Below, piece by piece: positions 1 through 12,522 of a stretch of 64,000 nucleotides of DNA (its first letter is position 1; the number at the start of each line of letters is the position of its first letter). The notes under the pieces were generated by a model. The model did no database searches. It was not told where the DNA came from and saw nothing but the letters and a program-made list of their open reading frames with translations. A program made the position numbers and the translations under genes. The DNA lies in assembly GCF_051401765.1 (NCBI RefSeq), contig NC_135073.1, positions 7,688,001-7,752,000 on the forward strand, in the 5' to 3' direction. The stretch comes from Calliopsis andreniformis (taxonomy: Eukaryota; Arthropoda; Insecta; Hymenoptera; Andrenidae).

Positions 1-1287
1 TGGAAACACGTCATTAAATATAATTCAAATGTAATGTAATAGGTATAGTTAACTTGTTTAAAAAATTGGCGAAGGTTTTCTTCAATGAAACTTGGCGTAA
101 AATTTGTATTATAGCTTTATTTAATTAATGATGTACTTAGCTGTTAATTTGTTAAATGACCGTGTTTCATCTTACTAGCAAATTTAGTAATAACATTATT
201 ACAAAAAAAGATTATTGGATAGATTACTAGTCAGATATATAACAATTGAAATTTAATGAAATTTAGAATCAAAGCTCCATTTTCATTCTGTTCATTTTTT
301 TTATAACAGGGATCTATAAATACACAATTTGTTGTTAGTTGCATGAGGTTGATTTTGGGGACACTGGTCCTGAAGGTAAAGAAAAATGTTGATCTGTAAG
401 GAGAGTATGAAACAGGGATTTGCGAATCGTAATTGAAGGAAATCCACATCGTTTCGCGAGGGAATTCGCAGAACAGCTGGCGTACGTGCTTGAACAGTTT
501 CCAGACACTTAAAAGGAATTGATAAAGTCAACAAACTTGAAGAGTAGATTCCTTTCGCTTTGTAGGAATATTGGAATAATCACCAATACGAAGAGCGAAG
601 TTTTGCTTGCTCATAATGTATTACTGAGCAATCACAAAATTAATTAGAGACGTATAATGAAATGATATAGACGCTTCGTGATGAATAGTTTCTCTATTAA
701 TATTTTAATGACACGAATAGAACTTGCAATAGGACAATAAATGAAACCAAGCGATTGTTTATGTAAAACAGAAATTGCAGACTAAATTGCTTCAGCAGTT
801 GTGTTGTGTATTGCAGTATAAATTAAGTAGCGCAATTGGTTTAAGAGGAAACCTAATTCCTTTAATTTTTTCTAGAATTTTCAGGCAATTAGAAGCTTTA
901 TATTTCACAATATTATGAAAAAGGGGAACATAACATCTATGTGCTTTGTAATAAATTTTATTCAAAAAGCTGACGCAGGTTGGAAGTCAAGCTATATGAA
1001 ACATTTTGTCTGGAGGCTGTTTTGACTTCGTTTTACATTTCCATTGCCTTTGAGAAAAAATGTAATTAATAGTTAATTCCATTATAAGACACTTCTTGTA
1101 TATGTACATACTTTTAAAATAGGATTACACAGCTAACAGGTTAGTTTAATCAATTTTAGCTAATAGTACCTCATGCATAGTTCTACCATAGAAATTTATT
1201 TCATAACGTGCCAAATGTCTTTTAGTCGAGAATATTCTAGTAATTAACCATTTTCTGGTAATAAATATTAGACATTTAGTAAACAAT
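1..1287. other. AT-rich DNA, no gene seen
   Basis: The stretch is uniformly AT-rich with frequent stops in all six frames. Two overlapping minus-strand frames at 231-534 run through slightly less AT-rich DNA, but they overlap each other in different frames and resemble nothing I recognise. I see no repeat, promoter or RNA gene. Confidence 0.6.
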
Positions 1288-1394
1288 GCTGCGGTTATAG
1301 TGGATGCATTTTCTGACGAGCTGATATTCTGACGACTAGGTACTTGTCGTTAGACCATCAGTTCGTCAGAAAACGCATCCACTGTAATCACAGC
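1288..1394. repeat. Hairpin (fold-back) element, 49-bp arms
   Basis: The left arm (1288-1336) and the reverse complement of the right arm (1346-1394) match at 41 of 49 positions, separated by only 9 bases. The arms start with GCTG and share the core CAGTGGATGC or its one-base variant. In a plus-strand transcript four of the eight mismatches would be G:U wobbles, so an RNA would fold into one long stem of pre-miRNA-like size. It contains no coding potential and I see no clear target-site duplication. It is either a short MITE-type fold-back or a small hairpin RNA locus; the sequence alone does not decide. Confidence 0.75.
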
Positions 1395-2410
1395 CTAATA
1401 CACTACTGACATTTTAAAAGCAACCGTATGCAAAATGTAAATATTTAACAACCAAAAAGCGATTCTTATCGAAATTCACCTAGCATGTTTGGTCCATCGT
1501 AAAGAGGATACGAGGAAAAAGGATCTCTTCCCTCAGAGATGTGTACATATTTTGGCGAATAATGCTGTGGACGTTAAAAAAGAGTCTGGTACCTGTCACC
1601 CCGGAAGCCTGCTTTTAACGTCTTTTGCATCAGAGGCATGCAGCCTGAAGCATGCTCAGATAAGTGTGTGTTACATTTAGTGGTACACCAGTCGAGAGTT
1701 TTATAGCAAACCACGTTGAAACCACAAAGAACTCTTTGCGAAAAAAAAGGCAGGTAGAGTTTTGTACAGTATAAAACGTTGTAGGGGTAATTTATACTTG
1801 GGGATTCACTTACATCCCTTGAAGATCCGTTCTCTGAAGAATGTAGGAAGAGTAGATGGTGTACAAAGAGAAGGCTTTGTATGCAGGGTGCTTTATGATT
1901 ATTTGAACTTCTGTTCAATATTTTTTAATTGCACTTAATCAGTATATCATAAACATGTAGCTTTTTTAAATCAATGGGAAGCCAATATGAAAGAAAATAA
2001 GATTGCTGTGTTACGCATACACGAATCCTATGACGAATAGAATTCTAATTTATAATCATATAATATAATATACTTTGTAAGTAATAATAGTTTACCTGGT
2101 GTTGTATGCTATTAGAAAATTACGAGAATTTACGATGAAAGTTGGTAAAACAGTCGAAACAAAACTTCGTGAAAAACAGCTCTATGTATTCAAACGTGAA
2201 ATGATTATGCCTGTTCTAATAAAATTTGCAGAAGAAACAGAATTGGTAATGCATATGTTACTTGTGGTCCGTGTAGTCACGTATCTTATTATTTAGAGTA
2301 TTACTCTCATTCTATAAATTACATTGATCTCATCGTGCAGGTCTTACTGCGCAAGGGTTCTTAACCTAAACAAACATAGAATAACATACACAGGGCGTTT
2401 CCAAATATGA
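1395..2410. other. AT-rich DNA with one weak exon-like frame
   Basis: Apart from the candidate frame at 2099-2296, I see only short open frames and AT-rich filler. The overlapping plus and minus frames around 1489-1918 read through each other, lack codon or domain signal, and are treated as chance. Confidence 0.5.
2099..2296 (+). other. Exon-like open frame, unrecognised product
   Basis: A 65-codon plus-strand frame opens here, rich in K, R and E through its middle (for example VGKTVETKLREKQ) and ending in a hydrophobic tail. It has no ATG at the start of the frame; the first ATG is 2133. A possible acceptor, TATTAG, ends near 2114 and a possible donor, TTG|GTAATG, lies near 2246, which would leave an exon of about 130 bp. 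The polypyrimidine tract before the acceptor is poor. I do not recognise the peptide. It could be an exon, a decayed retrocopy fragment, or chance in AT-rich DNA; chance is the most likely. Confidence 0.15.
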
Positions 2411-2550
2411 GAGACATTTTTAGAGGATAGGTTCGACATATTATAAACAATGAAAAAAGTTCATTGTCATTTGAATTTTTTCAAATGACATGTCAATTGT
2501 CATTTTTTCATTGTCTTTGTGTCTAGAATCTATCCTTCAAAAATGTTCTA
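2411..2550. repeat. Fold-back element, imperfect arms of about 65-70 bp
   Basis: Left arm 2411-2475 pairs with right arm 2480-2550. Shared blocks in order are ACATTTTT, AGGATAG, ACAATGAAAAAA and GTCATTTGAA, with indels between them. The tip is TTGAATTTTTTCAA-like, so the arms nearly touch. The flank just left reads CAGGGCGTTT (2391-2400), which resembles a transposon terminus also suggested elsewhere in the window. No reading frame is present. It is most simply a degenerate MITE. Confidence 0.65.
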
Positions 2551-5500
2551 TGTTGATGGTAACAAGAAATTGAGACTTTTTGTCAAAACTTTGAAGCGTG
2601 TTACTGTGTGGGCAGTGATATACATACATAACTTCCTGTACGATGGTTTCCTGATCTTGTTTTGCTAGAGGAAAGCCAAGACGTGTTTTGAATAACACAG
2701 AATTCAAGCATGATTGGGGGACAAGAGAAGAATACTTCTGAGTGACAGTCTGTATTTATGGCGATAGTTGTTGACTTAAATGCGCTGTTGCTGTGTGAAA
2801 CTTCCTGGGCTATGACATTTCTGGTTTTGTTTAACAAAAGCAGAAGAATGATAAGCTGCCATGAATGCTAAAATGTTAATACTAGTACAAAAGGTAGCAC
2901 AGTAGCTGCAGTTGAAGCAAATTTTTTGATATTATATTGTAATTCAATTCCATTGTTATTTCAATGAAGGGGTGAAACATCCACAAGGTACATTTTTCAA
3001 ATATTTGATATTTCGGAACGTAAGATTAAGGACCAGATAAAACACTGGTTTCATATTTTCTCCTTCGCACTGTTGGTTCTCAAAATATTGTAAGAAACTG
3101 CTTATTATCTTCCAAGAAAGTACGATAATCCCCTTTACTTCTGTAATCCTCCGCCGCCTGGTTTATTAAAAAGGAGCTTCACTTGACCTCGCTTATTTGA
3201 TGCTTGTCAGAAGGTCTTGACCAATTTTCCTGGCAAATACATTTATTCCCTCTCAAATTATATTTATTATTGTATTAATTTTAGGTTGCCTTAATGGAGC
3301 TACCTCTACTTATCCATAATACAACAATATTTTATGGGAGCAGAAAGAATATTATTTTAACAAACTTCTAATAAAAATCAAAATATTTATTTTAGAGCTT
3401 TCTCAAAATTTGCTTCGAAATTTATTTTCAAAATTCATTTCTTTACAAACATTTATTACATTGAGGTACAATGTTAAAATAAAATGAAATAGGTGTCAAG
3501 TATAAGAGTACTATTAATATATTTAATTAATGTTTGGTATAATTACATATATATTAATTAAAATTTCATGCACAGTTCATCAAATTTATACTTGATAAAA
3601 AGATGTTTCGATACTTACAACTTTGACAATTTAAGTAAAAAATACATGTGTAACTATTTAATCCCATAATTATTTTCATATACTTATTGTCAGTGTGTGA
3701 ATATGGCGGATGTTTGGAGAGTTTATTTCGCGTAGGTTCAATCATCTGGGAAAATGTACACCTAATGGCTTTATACATTTCCTGAAATACACTTATTCGT
3801 CATCGAAGCACATATAAGATACTGGCACAAGACCATGTACATATAAGCTGTACACTGTTCAGCTAACGACGAAATACACTGAATAGCTTCTGCTACAGCG
3901 AAAGGAATATCTGCTTTAAGGCAATCTTTTCGTCAAGTTTGTTCTTTAATACGATCACTTGTGTAAAAGTGGCTGTGACCTGAAACCTTCTATTCGCGTG
4001 AAAAGTTCTTTGCATTAAATGTGACAACAAAGCAAAAGGTTGAGAGTGTCACGTATCTGTTGCTGTCTATGAAAAATCTGCATTAACTTTTCTTATCTCA
4101 GGTGCAGCACATTCTAATTCATTTTCTGATGACGAATTCAATGATAAGACTTATGCTACATAAATCTCAATTAGTTATTCCTATATACATATACATATAG
4201 GAAACTGGGATATGTTTTCAATCTATATATTATTACATAAGGGATGATTTTGCGAAACTGATTCAATTATATTATTTAATTTTTCACACAGCTTTGCGTT
4301 TGTAGGAATTAAGTTAACAAAGAATCCTGAAAAGTATGCGGTATACTGTGGGACAGTTTCCATTGTCTTAGGTTTTCCTGTTTAGATTAGCGAAGATTTT
4401 GTTTATCCAGTGAGAGCTAAACAAAAGTGCATACCGAAATGTTGCTACCATGGGATACCATTTATTTCCATGGGAATGTCCCTTGAAATCTAAATGATAC
4501 AATCTTATTGGTGAAAGTAGGTTACGTAATCCGAGTAATGATAAAAGTTTCCTCTCATGTGAAATTTAATTATTTTGAATTAAAACTTTGGAATGAAAGT
4601 CGATTTTTCTGTACATCGTTAAAGGACTAGAAATTGGTCACTTTATTGATTAACTTGTCATTTGGAATCCATAAATTGGTTTCCATTGACACTAAACTTG
4701 ATAAATTACTTTGTTCCGTTTCAAACCCTCCCCCAGGTTTATCCTTCGAATGTTTTTATTAAAATTTTTCTCATTCGTTGTTTCACCTTTCCACTAAGCT
4801 CAGATAAATCATTTACTAAACTCCCTGTTCACTTGACTACTGTAACAATACCTTCAGATTACATATATAAATTAGCCTTATCGATTATTCGTAAAATTGA
4901 GTACACGAAAATACTAAAATATTTGACAATATAGGTATAAAAAGTAAGAGAGAACTAGTAATTAATTCTTTCACTAAAAAGGATTTAGTCTAAAACGTTT
5001 TAATTTTACTCCACACATATTGTACACATACGTAAACTTCACGATGCATGCGCAGTCGATGTGTTTCTTTTATCAGCAAGAACTTTCGAAGATTCTTCGA
5101 CGTTTGACCCAGATACGATTAAAGAATTTAGTGGCTGAATGTTGTATCTGATTCCTCATGAAAGTTTCATCAGAACACTTAACTGGTTGTCCAAGAGTAT
5201 CGAACTCTTCTTCCGTTCGAAAAGAAATTCTCAACCATTGCCCTTCCGAGGTATCGAACTTCCGGCTAGGAAGGAATTTCTTACTTTAGTCGGAAGCAGT
5301 ACTGGTTCCTTAAACTGTGCTTTCAATTGTTACTCAAAGGACTTTTTTAAAAGCTATTCCCTATCTGTAGTTAATGTAGTGCTTAACTTTGCCTACTTGA
5401 ATAGATTTAAATGTAGAGTTAAATGCTTTTTCTTTAATCCCTCGTGGTCTAAGCAGTTTCAATGTTTAAAAAGTGTAAAACCTTTGAATTTAAACATCGC

Positions 5501-6259
5501 ATCAAATGCATAATGTAAGACTACAAAATGTTAAAGAATTTACAGATGTATCAAGTTTATAATAAATTCTTTTTTTAGTTTAATGGTACCAGTGGAAATA
5601 ACAATATTATTTCACATTTTCGATATTTTATTTAGGTTTGCGTATTAGAAATCTCTTTGAATAATTCAATCATTTATGCGTATCCGTGAGCTCGACAAGC
5701 TCTCTTTGACTTATTAGACTACAGCAATGGTTCATTACCTGTATAACTGAGCAAAGGTATCAACTGGAGGATTCATTTAATGAGTCTTTAAAAGACTTCT
5801 CCGATAGTCGTACTTACTTAGACATCCCATTATGGAAAGAAGTGTTTTATTTTATTTCAAACTAGTTGTTTCTCTTTTTTTTTCAAAGGAAATGCTATCA
5901 AGTGAACAGTAATCGTAAATCAATTTTCATTAATTTTTGTAGACACGCTAATTTGCATCCATTTTGTAACGTTACTAACTTCATTCAAATTCGAAGGCGT
6001 CAATGAATTATATTGCAGTGTGAATACAATGAAATGAGTGGATTTGTTGATTAACTCGTATCAAATTTACAGAAGGCACATGTTGATCTAGATTGTTATT
6101 ATTTTTCTCTATATTTAAGTTTTCCGCTGATTAAACAAGCTATTATAGAAGATGTTTTAATTATATATGTTCTCTGTACATAACGAGCTGTTAATAATTG
6201 TTTGAATTATTTTCCATTGGTATAGGATACGTAGAACTTTTATTTCTGTTAGGTATCTA
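2551..6259. other. AT-rich spacer, no gene supported
   Basis: This is a long AT-rich stretch. Small features are a 9-bp-stem inverted repeat at 4178-4203 (TTCCTATAT and its complement) and two CCATGGGA octamers near 4450-4480. Frames at 4662-4934 and 5139-5513 are F/L/S/N-rich, as expected for translated AT-rich DNA, and lack recognisable domains. No splice or promoter signal stands out. Confidence 0.55.
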
Positions 6260-6292
6260 CTTGCATACTAAATAGGGTGTTGAAAAGGGGTT

Positions 6293-6926
6293 CAAGATTT
6301 TAGAGGCTTATAGTATTCACCGAGAGAAGTAAAAAATGTCTAATGAACATAGGTCATAAATTCAATTCTTTCAATGAAAAATTGATTTTTATTACCTAGG
6401 AGTATTCGATACCGTGAATGAGATTCTTCGCGATGCATTGAATGTAAATAGAGGACTTGATTTAGAAGTACATTCAATGTCATTAATTCAAAATTATTAG
6501 ACTAGCATCAAGAAAAATTAGTTCATAAATAGATCCAAATTTAGTACAAATCTTCTTTGTTATAGTAAATATTCCATGTGACTTCCTCCTATTGCAATGC
6601 AAAGCTCACATCTACTACGAACACTACTACGCTTACAATACGCTCAATAGTAAATGAAAATTGAAAATTTGTACTACGTTTGAAGTTATGAAGTAATTTT
6701 TGTTAATGCTAGTTTAATAAAATAATTTTGTTTGGACAACCTGGAAAGTATTTCTGAATTAATTCCTCTATTTACATTCAATGCGTTGTAGAGAAACTCA
6801 TTCACGGTATCGAATATCCATAGATAATAAAAATCAATGTTTTGTCAAAAGGATTGATTTTAGAATCTATGTTGGTTAGACGTTTTTTACTCCTCTCGGT
6901 GAATAGAATAAATTCTTAAAGTCTTG
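6293..6926. mobile_element. Non-autonomous element with inverted arms of about 165 bp
   Basis: Left arm 6293-6457 and right arm 6761-6926 are inverted copies. Long shared blocks include ATTCACCGAGAG, AGTAAAAAA, ATTGATTTTTATTA, ATTCGATACCGTGAATGAG and GCATTGAATGTAAATAGAGG. The interior (about 300 bp) has no open frame. The left side continues outward through TAGGGTGTTG (6273-6282), a terminus-like motif absent on the right, so the structure may be two head-to-head copies of one fragment rather than one intact element. An 11-bp direct repeat CTTGCATACTA lies at 6260-6270 and 6923-6933; it overlaps the end of the right arm, so calling it a target-site duplication is uncertain. Confidence 0.75.
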
Positions 6927-7640
6927 CATACTATATACATATTTAGTTACAGTATATTTTTAAAACACACTTCCTTAAAATTTGTAACAAACTCGTTCAT
7001 TTTGACCTTATTATAAATTTTAGAAAGCCTGAGGTAGAATAAAAAAGTACTCACAAAGCTTAAAACTAATTTTTCCGATAGAATAGCTTACTAAAAAATT
7101 GTGTTTTAATCGTTATAAAAAAATAAGCTATCATTTTTATCTTTTTTAATTAGTGTTTGAATATAATACGTGTAACAGATTCGGCTTTCTACATTTGGGT
7201 TAGGTCAGAGAATCGCAATCGTGCTTACACACAATTTTCAATTTTTGAATTGATTACACACAGAAAAAGAATTGGTTTTATTACGTGTCACTTTTATTTC
7301 GCTCAATAAAGCTGTCACGCCAAAGTTACCGTATGGACGTATTGATATTCAATATCCAAATCAAATTCGTTGAAGCTCGAATTGCTTCGAGTAGCCTCAT
7401 ATGAATTCTCCAAACTTATCAAAGGGTATATTTTTCTCTGAACATGCAAATTCGAGTTAAAATTATTTGTACGAAGCAAAACGAGATTTCAACGTCCTTT
7501 TGTTCGCCAAATTCTACATTTGTAACGCGTATTTTATGTTCACGCTGTAGAACACCATCTTCTTGAATGATTTATTCGAAATGCATGACCTACGTGCAAA
7601 CATTTCTACATTCTAAGAACCTACTTGTTCCCCTTATGAT
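6927..7640. other. AT-rich spacer
   Basis: I see no gene, repeat or clear regulatory signature. An ATGCAAAT octamer occurs near 7445, but single 8-mers are expected by chance. Confidence 0.5.
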
Positions 7641-7649
7641 TCTACAAGA

Positions 7650-8330
7650 ATATAATAGATGGCGAAACGCACACGCCTCTCTACTTTCAACATAAAAATT
7701 TAATGTCCTTAGAAAGCAGCTCAGCACAGTCCCATCTCGAATCGACTTGCGTCATAAATATTGCCGCGTTTCTGTCTCGAACGTCGCGTCATTAAGAAGA
7801 GGTTCCTCGGCAGGCAAAGGTAGCCCAATTTCCCTTGATCTCCTTGCGCTCATTCTGAGACATTTAACCGAAATGTTGAGCAAAATACCTATCCAGGTGC
7901 TCAGCTGCATTTCCCTGAAACCTAATTCAGCTCCATCACTGGGGCGAAAGTGCATCGTTGCAGCATAGACGTTGCCACGTGAGAAGGCACCCCTTCTCTG
8001 TGCAAGCGCATTCTGTACAATGGAACGTCGCGTGCCAGCTTCATGAGGACACTCTCCATCGTTCTGTGTGCGTCAGCCAGGTCAGAAGGTGGAGATAAGA
8101 GCGTCTCGAAGAAATGGCGTCTTCACGCTATAGATAAATACCTACATCGCCACCTCTGAAAATAGCGAATCAATACGTCTAGCCAGTCATCAGCCTTTGT
8201 CTTTGGCCGTACCACGAGGTAGGCGACCCGTTGTTATCGCCTTTCCACGGTGACGTTTTATTTACGTTTCTTTATCAGCATTTTTCCTGGGATACATGAC
8301 CATTCGAGTGGAATCCCGTTACATTTTCGT
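7650..8330. promoter_or_regulatory. GC-richer island, candidate cis-regulatory
   Basis: Base composition shifts clearly from the flanks, and CpG-containing words (CGTCGCG, GGCGACCCG, TCGCGATA) cluster. Frames of 67-73 codons are open on both strands at 7747-7968, but start at non-ATG codons or overlap each other, as happens when GC content reduces stops. No splice donor consensus is obvious. I read it as a noncoding regulatory island, by analogy with conserved noncoding elements in insect introns; conservation cannot be tested here. Confidence 0.35.
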
Positions 8331-10079
8331 TTTATCGCGATATACTGGTATGAAAGTTGCGATGAACAGTACTGAACGTAGGAGGGTGTTGTATATCTGT
8401 TGTTCAGACCTTTTGTAACTTTCGAGTGAATTTTGGCAATTTTGTTTAAATTTAACAATCAGGAAGCAGTAAATCTATTTGAAGCTTGAAAAGGTGTTTG
8501 TGAATTGCTATTTGCTGATATGAATTTTATTGGACTATATTGGAAGTTTGTGGGCAGATTTTTTACTTTGTATTTCGTAGAATTGCATGAAAAGCAATGA
8601 TAATTTCTTATTATACTGTTGTGAATGTGTAGTTATCAAATTGTAACTTGTGACGTTAATGAGTATTCACTAATTTTGTTTTGATTGCAAAATTTGATTT
8701 GATGGAATGAACTTTAATTGTATTTTTAATATTTATATATATTTAATACTTATAATGTCTTAATATTTAATAGACATTTATAATGTCTTTATTTGTTATT
8801 ATTAATAATCACTAAGATAATAAGTAAATTTTCGCTTTTAATGAAGAAATAATAGTTTCTCTAAAAGAAAACATGCTAAACGGATTAAAGATGAATATAT
8901 AATTTAGTTTGCAATAGTCGACATAAGATATTTTATCTTAGAGTGATCAAAGTATTATCCTAACTCATTACAGCATTTTCGGTATTCAGCTTTATTCTAT
9001 TACAAGTAATGCGCTAGTCGAGCCTCTGAAAAGGTAGGATAATAAAAAAATGTCGCCATTCCTTGATTTCCTTTATAGTCCCTATTTCCTAAGCAGCTAG
9101 GTTCAACAGGAAAGTTTCGTAAGCTTGAAAACACAACTGACAAAGACACTGTGCAACTGGAATATTTAGAGAATTTATACGTTCATTTGCTGGAATTGAA
9201 CAAATGAAATGCATGAAATGAGAACTATTCCAAATTAATGAGGAAAATATCTAGAGAAAATGAACGCCTAAGAAAATATATGAAGATCAAATTCAAGAAC
9301 AAGATTCAAGAACAAATTATTTTATTTACATGTATGATAAACTCAGTTTTGAAGACAATACAATGAATATTTCTGTACATTTCTGTTCTTACATCGAGTT
9401 TAACACAAATGAAATTTGTTAAGAGATGCGTTCTGATATTTTAATTTTTTTATGTTTAATATTCGCAAGGTCCACGTATAATTAGTTTACTAGTTTGAAT
9501 ATTTTTAAGATGTATTTAGAATTATTTATGTGAATGATTTATTTTTGCACTATTTTTATCACTTATTTCAGTTCTATCTTCATTATATTGTAGTTAGAAG
9601 TAAGGATGATCGAGTTTGCTGGTTGGCTGACTATGTATCCACCTTCTCTACTGATATCACTCATTGGGTTTTCAAATCCGTGTAGTATACATTGGTCCAT
9701 ATAATATCTGCACAAAACAGACGCAGAAGAATAATTAATATAAAATTTTAATATTGTAAAGTGAATTCCATATAAAATAAGATTATTATATCACTGTATT
9801 TCTATGGCAAACAAGTAGACAGTAATTATAATAGAATATTGGACCAAATGTAATTATGTTAACATCAAGAGAGATAACTGCTTCTTTATTAATTGAATAT
9901 ATTTTTCGTCATTACATTTATAGCAGTACATATCAAGCCATTTGTATCTGACACTGACGTGTATAATGTATTTTATCACAAATATGCTGATGTACTAGTT
10001 CAAAACGCTGTTGTAGATAACTATTCTTTCTAAAACCTTTTGGTGGAAATGTTGTTAAGATGGTTTCGGTTTTATCAGA
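8331..10079. other. AT-rich spacer with a small tandem repeat
   Basis: This is AT-rich DNA without supportable genes. The only structure is a 13-bp unit (ATTCAAGAACAAG) repeated twice at 9291-9316, followed by AT-rich filler. Confidence 0.5.
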
Positions 10080-10430
10080 ATTCGCGATCGTGATAAGCTA
10101 CTCATGCTGTTCGTACAGTCGTTGAGCCTCTATAAGAATCTGGCCTATCCCGTCTCTATCTCGCTCCATTATTTTCCCCGTCGATCTTCGACACTTCACT
10201 AACTTCGAATCACTGATAGCACTTTAACCACGGACAATTCTGCCACAAGAGAATGAGAATCTCGGCTTATTCTCACAAGATGCACTGACCCAATAGAACC
10301 TTTCAAGTAATCTCAATGTCTGCTAGGTAGTTCGACAATGTCGATCACATATGTTCAACACTCAATTCGTCGTAATTGTAGAAGCATCTTCGATTTTCTA
10401 CGCTTTTGACACGTGAAAAGTTAATGAAAT
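10080..10430. promoter_or_regulatory. GC-richer island, candidate cis-regulatory
   Basis: A compact block of higher complexity and CpG (for example TTCGCGATCGTGATAAGC, CCGTCGATCTTCGAC). It holds a 7-bp stem, TGAGAAT/ATTCTCA, near 10255-10280. There is no open frame of note and no strong splice consensus. It stands out against AT-rich flanks and resembles the other islands. Confidence 0.3.
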
Positions 10431-12099
10431 TTGTTGTACCTTAGGATTATAAAAAATGTTAATAAATATTTAGAGTGGGAACAATATTTACGTCATCAGG
10501 TAATGAACAAAAACATAAATTAGAGTTATAAAACGAGAAATAAATATTTAAAACATACATAGAAATATGAAAATTGGTGACACATATTTCATGCATACAA
10601 ATTATTGACAACTTTGAATTCGGTAAATATTGCAGAAAAGTAGTAAATGTTAGAGAATGTGTGCGAATTGAATGTGTATCTACAATACTATAATACGTCT
10701 TTTCAAGTCTGTGAAAAGTAAATTGAGAGTGAAAGTGAGAGGTCATAACGAAAGTTGATATAACACGAGATGGAAGATAAGTAGGACAAGAATGCAAGTG
10801 CAATATGTCTATAAGGTTGAAAAATCCTCACAGCTAATTCGAAATTGGGTTTTCTACAAATTCACGTATTCGTAAATATAATAAATTATGTATAAAAATT
10901 TATGAATTCTATTAATATAACTTCCGGTTAATTCATGTTTTTTCGCGACACAAATATATGGTTTCTATGAATCAAACGTATATAATATAGTGAATCGACT
11001 TTGTATTCATCTATGCGAAGTTAATATAAAATAAAAGTAATGCGTTAGAACTGATAGTAGAAAACTTATTATGTCATTCAAAACACGCTGAAAATTTCAA
11101 AATTTATTTGAATTTCCAACCCATTATGATTTTCGAAATTTACAAAATTAACTAATGCTTACACTCGTACCACGTAATATGCAATTCAGAGTCTACCCTT
11201 GAAACCAAGTTACGAAGGAGTAAGCATTTTGCTTCAGCTACGTATCATTTAACATTCAGTCATCTCTTAGGAGTGATAAATCCTCGCTCCTTCATGGAGG
11301 ATAATAAAGAATGAAAGAGAAGGGAAGAAGAACGTAACATAAAGATACAGGTGTTTATGAGGACACAATTTCTGACACATTAAGCGAAAAAACTCGAGTG
11401 TCGTCTAATCATTCAAGCTACATGAAAATCTGAAAATGCATTAAAATATTCAAAACCTCTCAACACTCCTAGAACCTAGCAATTATAATTGTACATGTGC
11501 TATAACAAATATTAAGGATACTAGTTAGAAATCATCTTAAACTAATTAAACTGTCTTTAAAATTCATTATAAAATGTAATTTTCTCATTTATTATACATA
11601 CAAGTTCCCACTTACTTTTTAATTTTCTAACGTTATTTTCACAAAAATTAGTCAACTTTAATTCTCAAGTGCCTTCGCGAGGTAGATTTCTACTTGATGT
11701 AATCTCAGTAGTGGTTAAGTTTATTTTGTTCGAAGACATATCAGACTTTTATTTACCCTGAAATAGTTACTTGGAAATGTAAACCCTTCACAGATATCTG
11801 TAGTTTTCGAAGGGGGTAGAAACCTACCCCACGAAGCCACTTACATAAGTCTAAATAGCGAAGGTACTTAAGGGTTAAAGAAAAAACGGCGATATTTGTT
11901 CACGAGGAAAAATACACATAATACATGTACTTAATATTAAAATAATTTCTAATTTCAATGTACATGTCGGTAATTCATTTTTGCACAGTACAACTTAATC
12001 ATGTTAAACACTATTTTAAACTCTAAACCTATTAAACACAGTAACGAGCTCATAGCAATGAATTACTGCAACAGTCTTCTTCCCGATACTTATAATAGT
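10431..12099. other. AT-rich spacer with a short GC hairpin
   Basis: Mostly AT-rich. A minus-strand 114-codon frame (10459-10803) is S/T/F/H-rich and not recognisable. At 11813-11830 there is a perfect 7-bp stem (GGGGTAG/CTACCCC) with an AAAC loop. Complexity rises slightly around 11160-11460 without a clear element. Confidence 0.5.
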
Positions 12100-12517
12100 A
12101 CAAACACTCCCACTCCTTGCAAATGATTAGCATCCAGGAGCCCGTCTCCAATTAAAACTCAGGGAAGCAGAAACAAACATTCCGCCTCGGTTACGCGCCG
12201 TTTAACGTCCACTCGTCTCTCGTAGGTAACGCGTTTTTACGCATTCAGGGGGGCAATAATTAAAGAATGAAAGGGAAAGAAAGGATGGAAGGACGCAAGG
12301 TAGGATTGAAGGTGTCGAGTAGCGAAGAAGCGGTGAGGCCACGCTTCGTAGACGTTCCCAGTGCGCAAGGGCGTTGGCGCTGACGACGAACGGTACTGGA
12401 AGTGTTGGGGGTGTGGGGTCGTGGGGAGCTTCGGAGCTTCATGGCGGGATTCGAAGTGGGGATGATTCGAGGCGAGCGTGGGGTGGGACAACCAGAGACG
12501 ACCGTGCTCCCAGTCGT
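12100..12517 (+). promoter_or_regulatory. Promoter-proximal GC-rich region
   Basis: This is the sharpest composition change in the window. It contains many CpGs and a G-run (GTTGGGGGTGTGGGGTCGTGG, about 12398-12424) whose GGGGTGTGGGG core fits a KLF/Sp1-type site, and it sits directly upstream of a TCAGT initiator. Open frames exist on both strands because stops are rare in GC-rich DNA; one plus-strand frame has an ATG at 12440 in weak context. I interpret the block as a core and proximal promoter for a plus-strand transcript. TATA is not evident, as in many CpG-rich insect promoters. Confidence 0.4.
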
Positions 12518-12522
12518 TCAGT
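12518..12522 (+). promoter_or_regulatory. TCAGT initiator, putative start site at 12520
   Basis: TCAGT is the arthropod initiator consensus with the start at its A. It lies within the GC-rich island, 190 bp before a consensus splice donor, with no ATG between. A downstream promoter element at +28 is not obvious. The word alone is common; the context is what makes it credible. Confidence 0.35.

Noticed and set aside
6260..6933. 11-bp direct repeat as a definite target-site duplication
   Set aside because: The right copy overlaps the end of the inverted arm, so it cannot be cleanly outside the element; reported only as an oddity.
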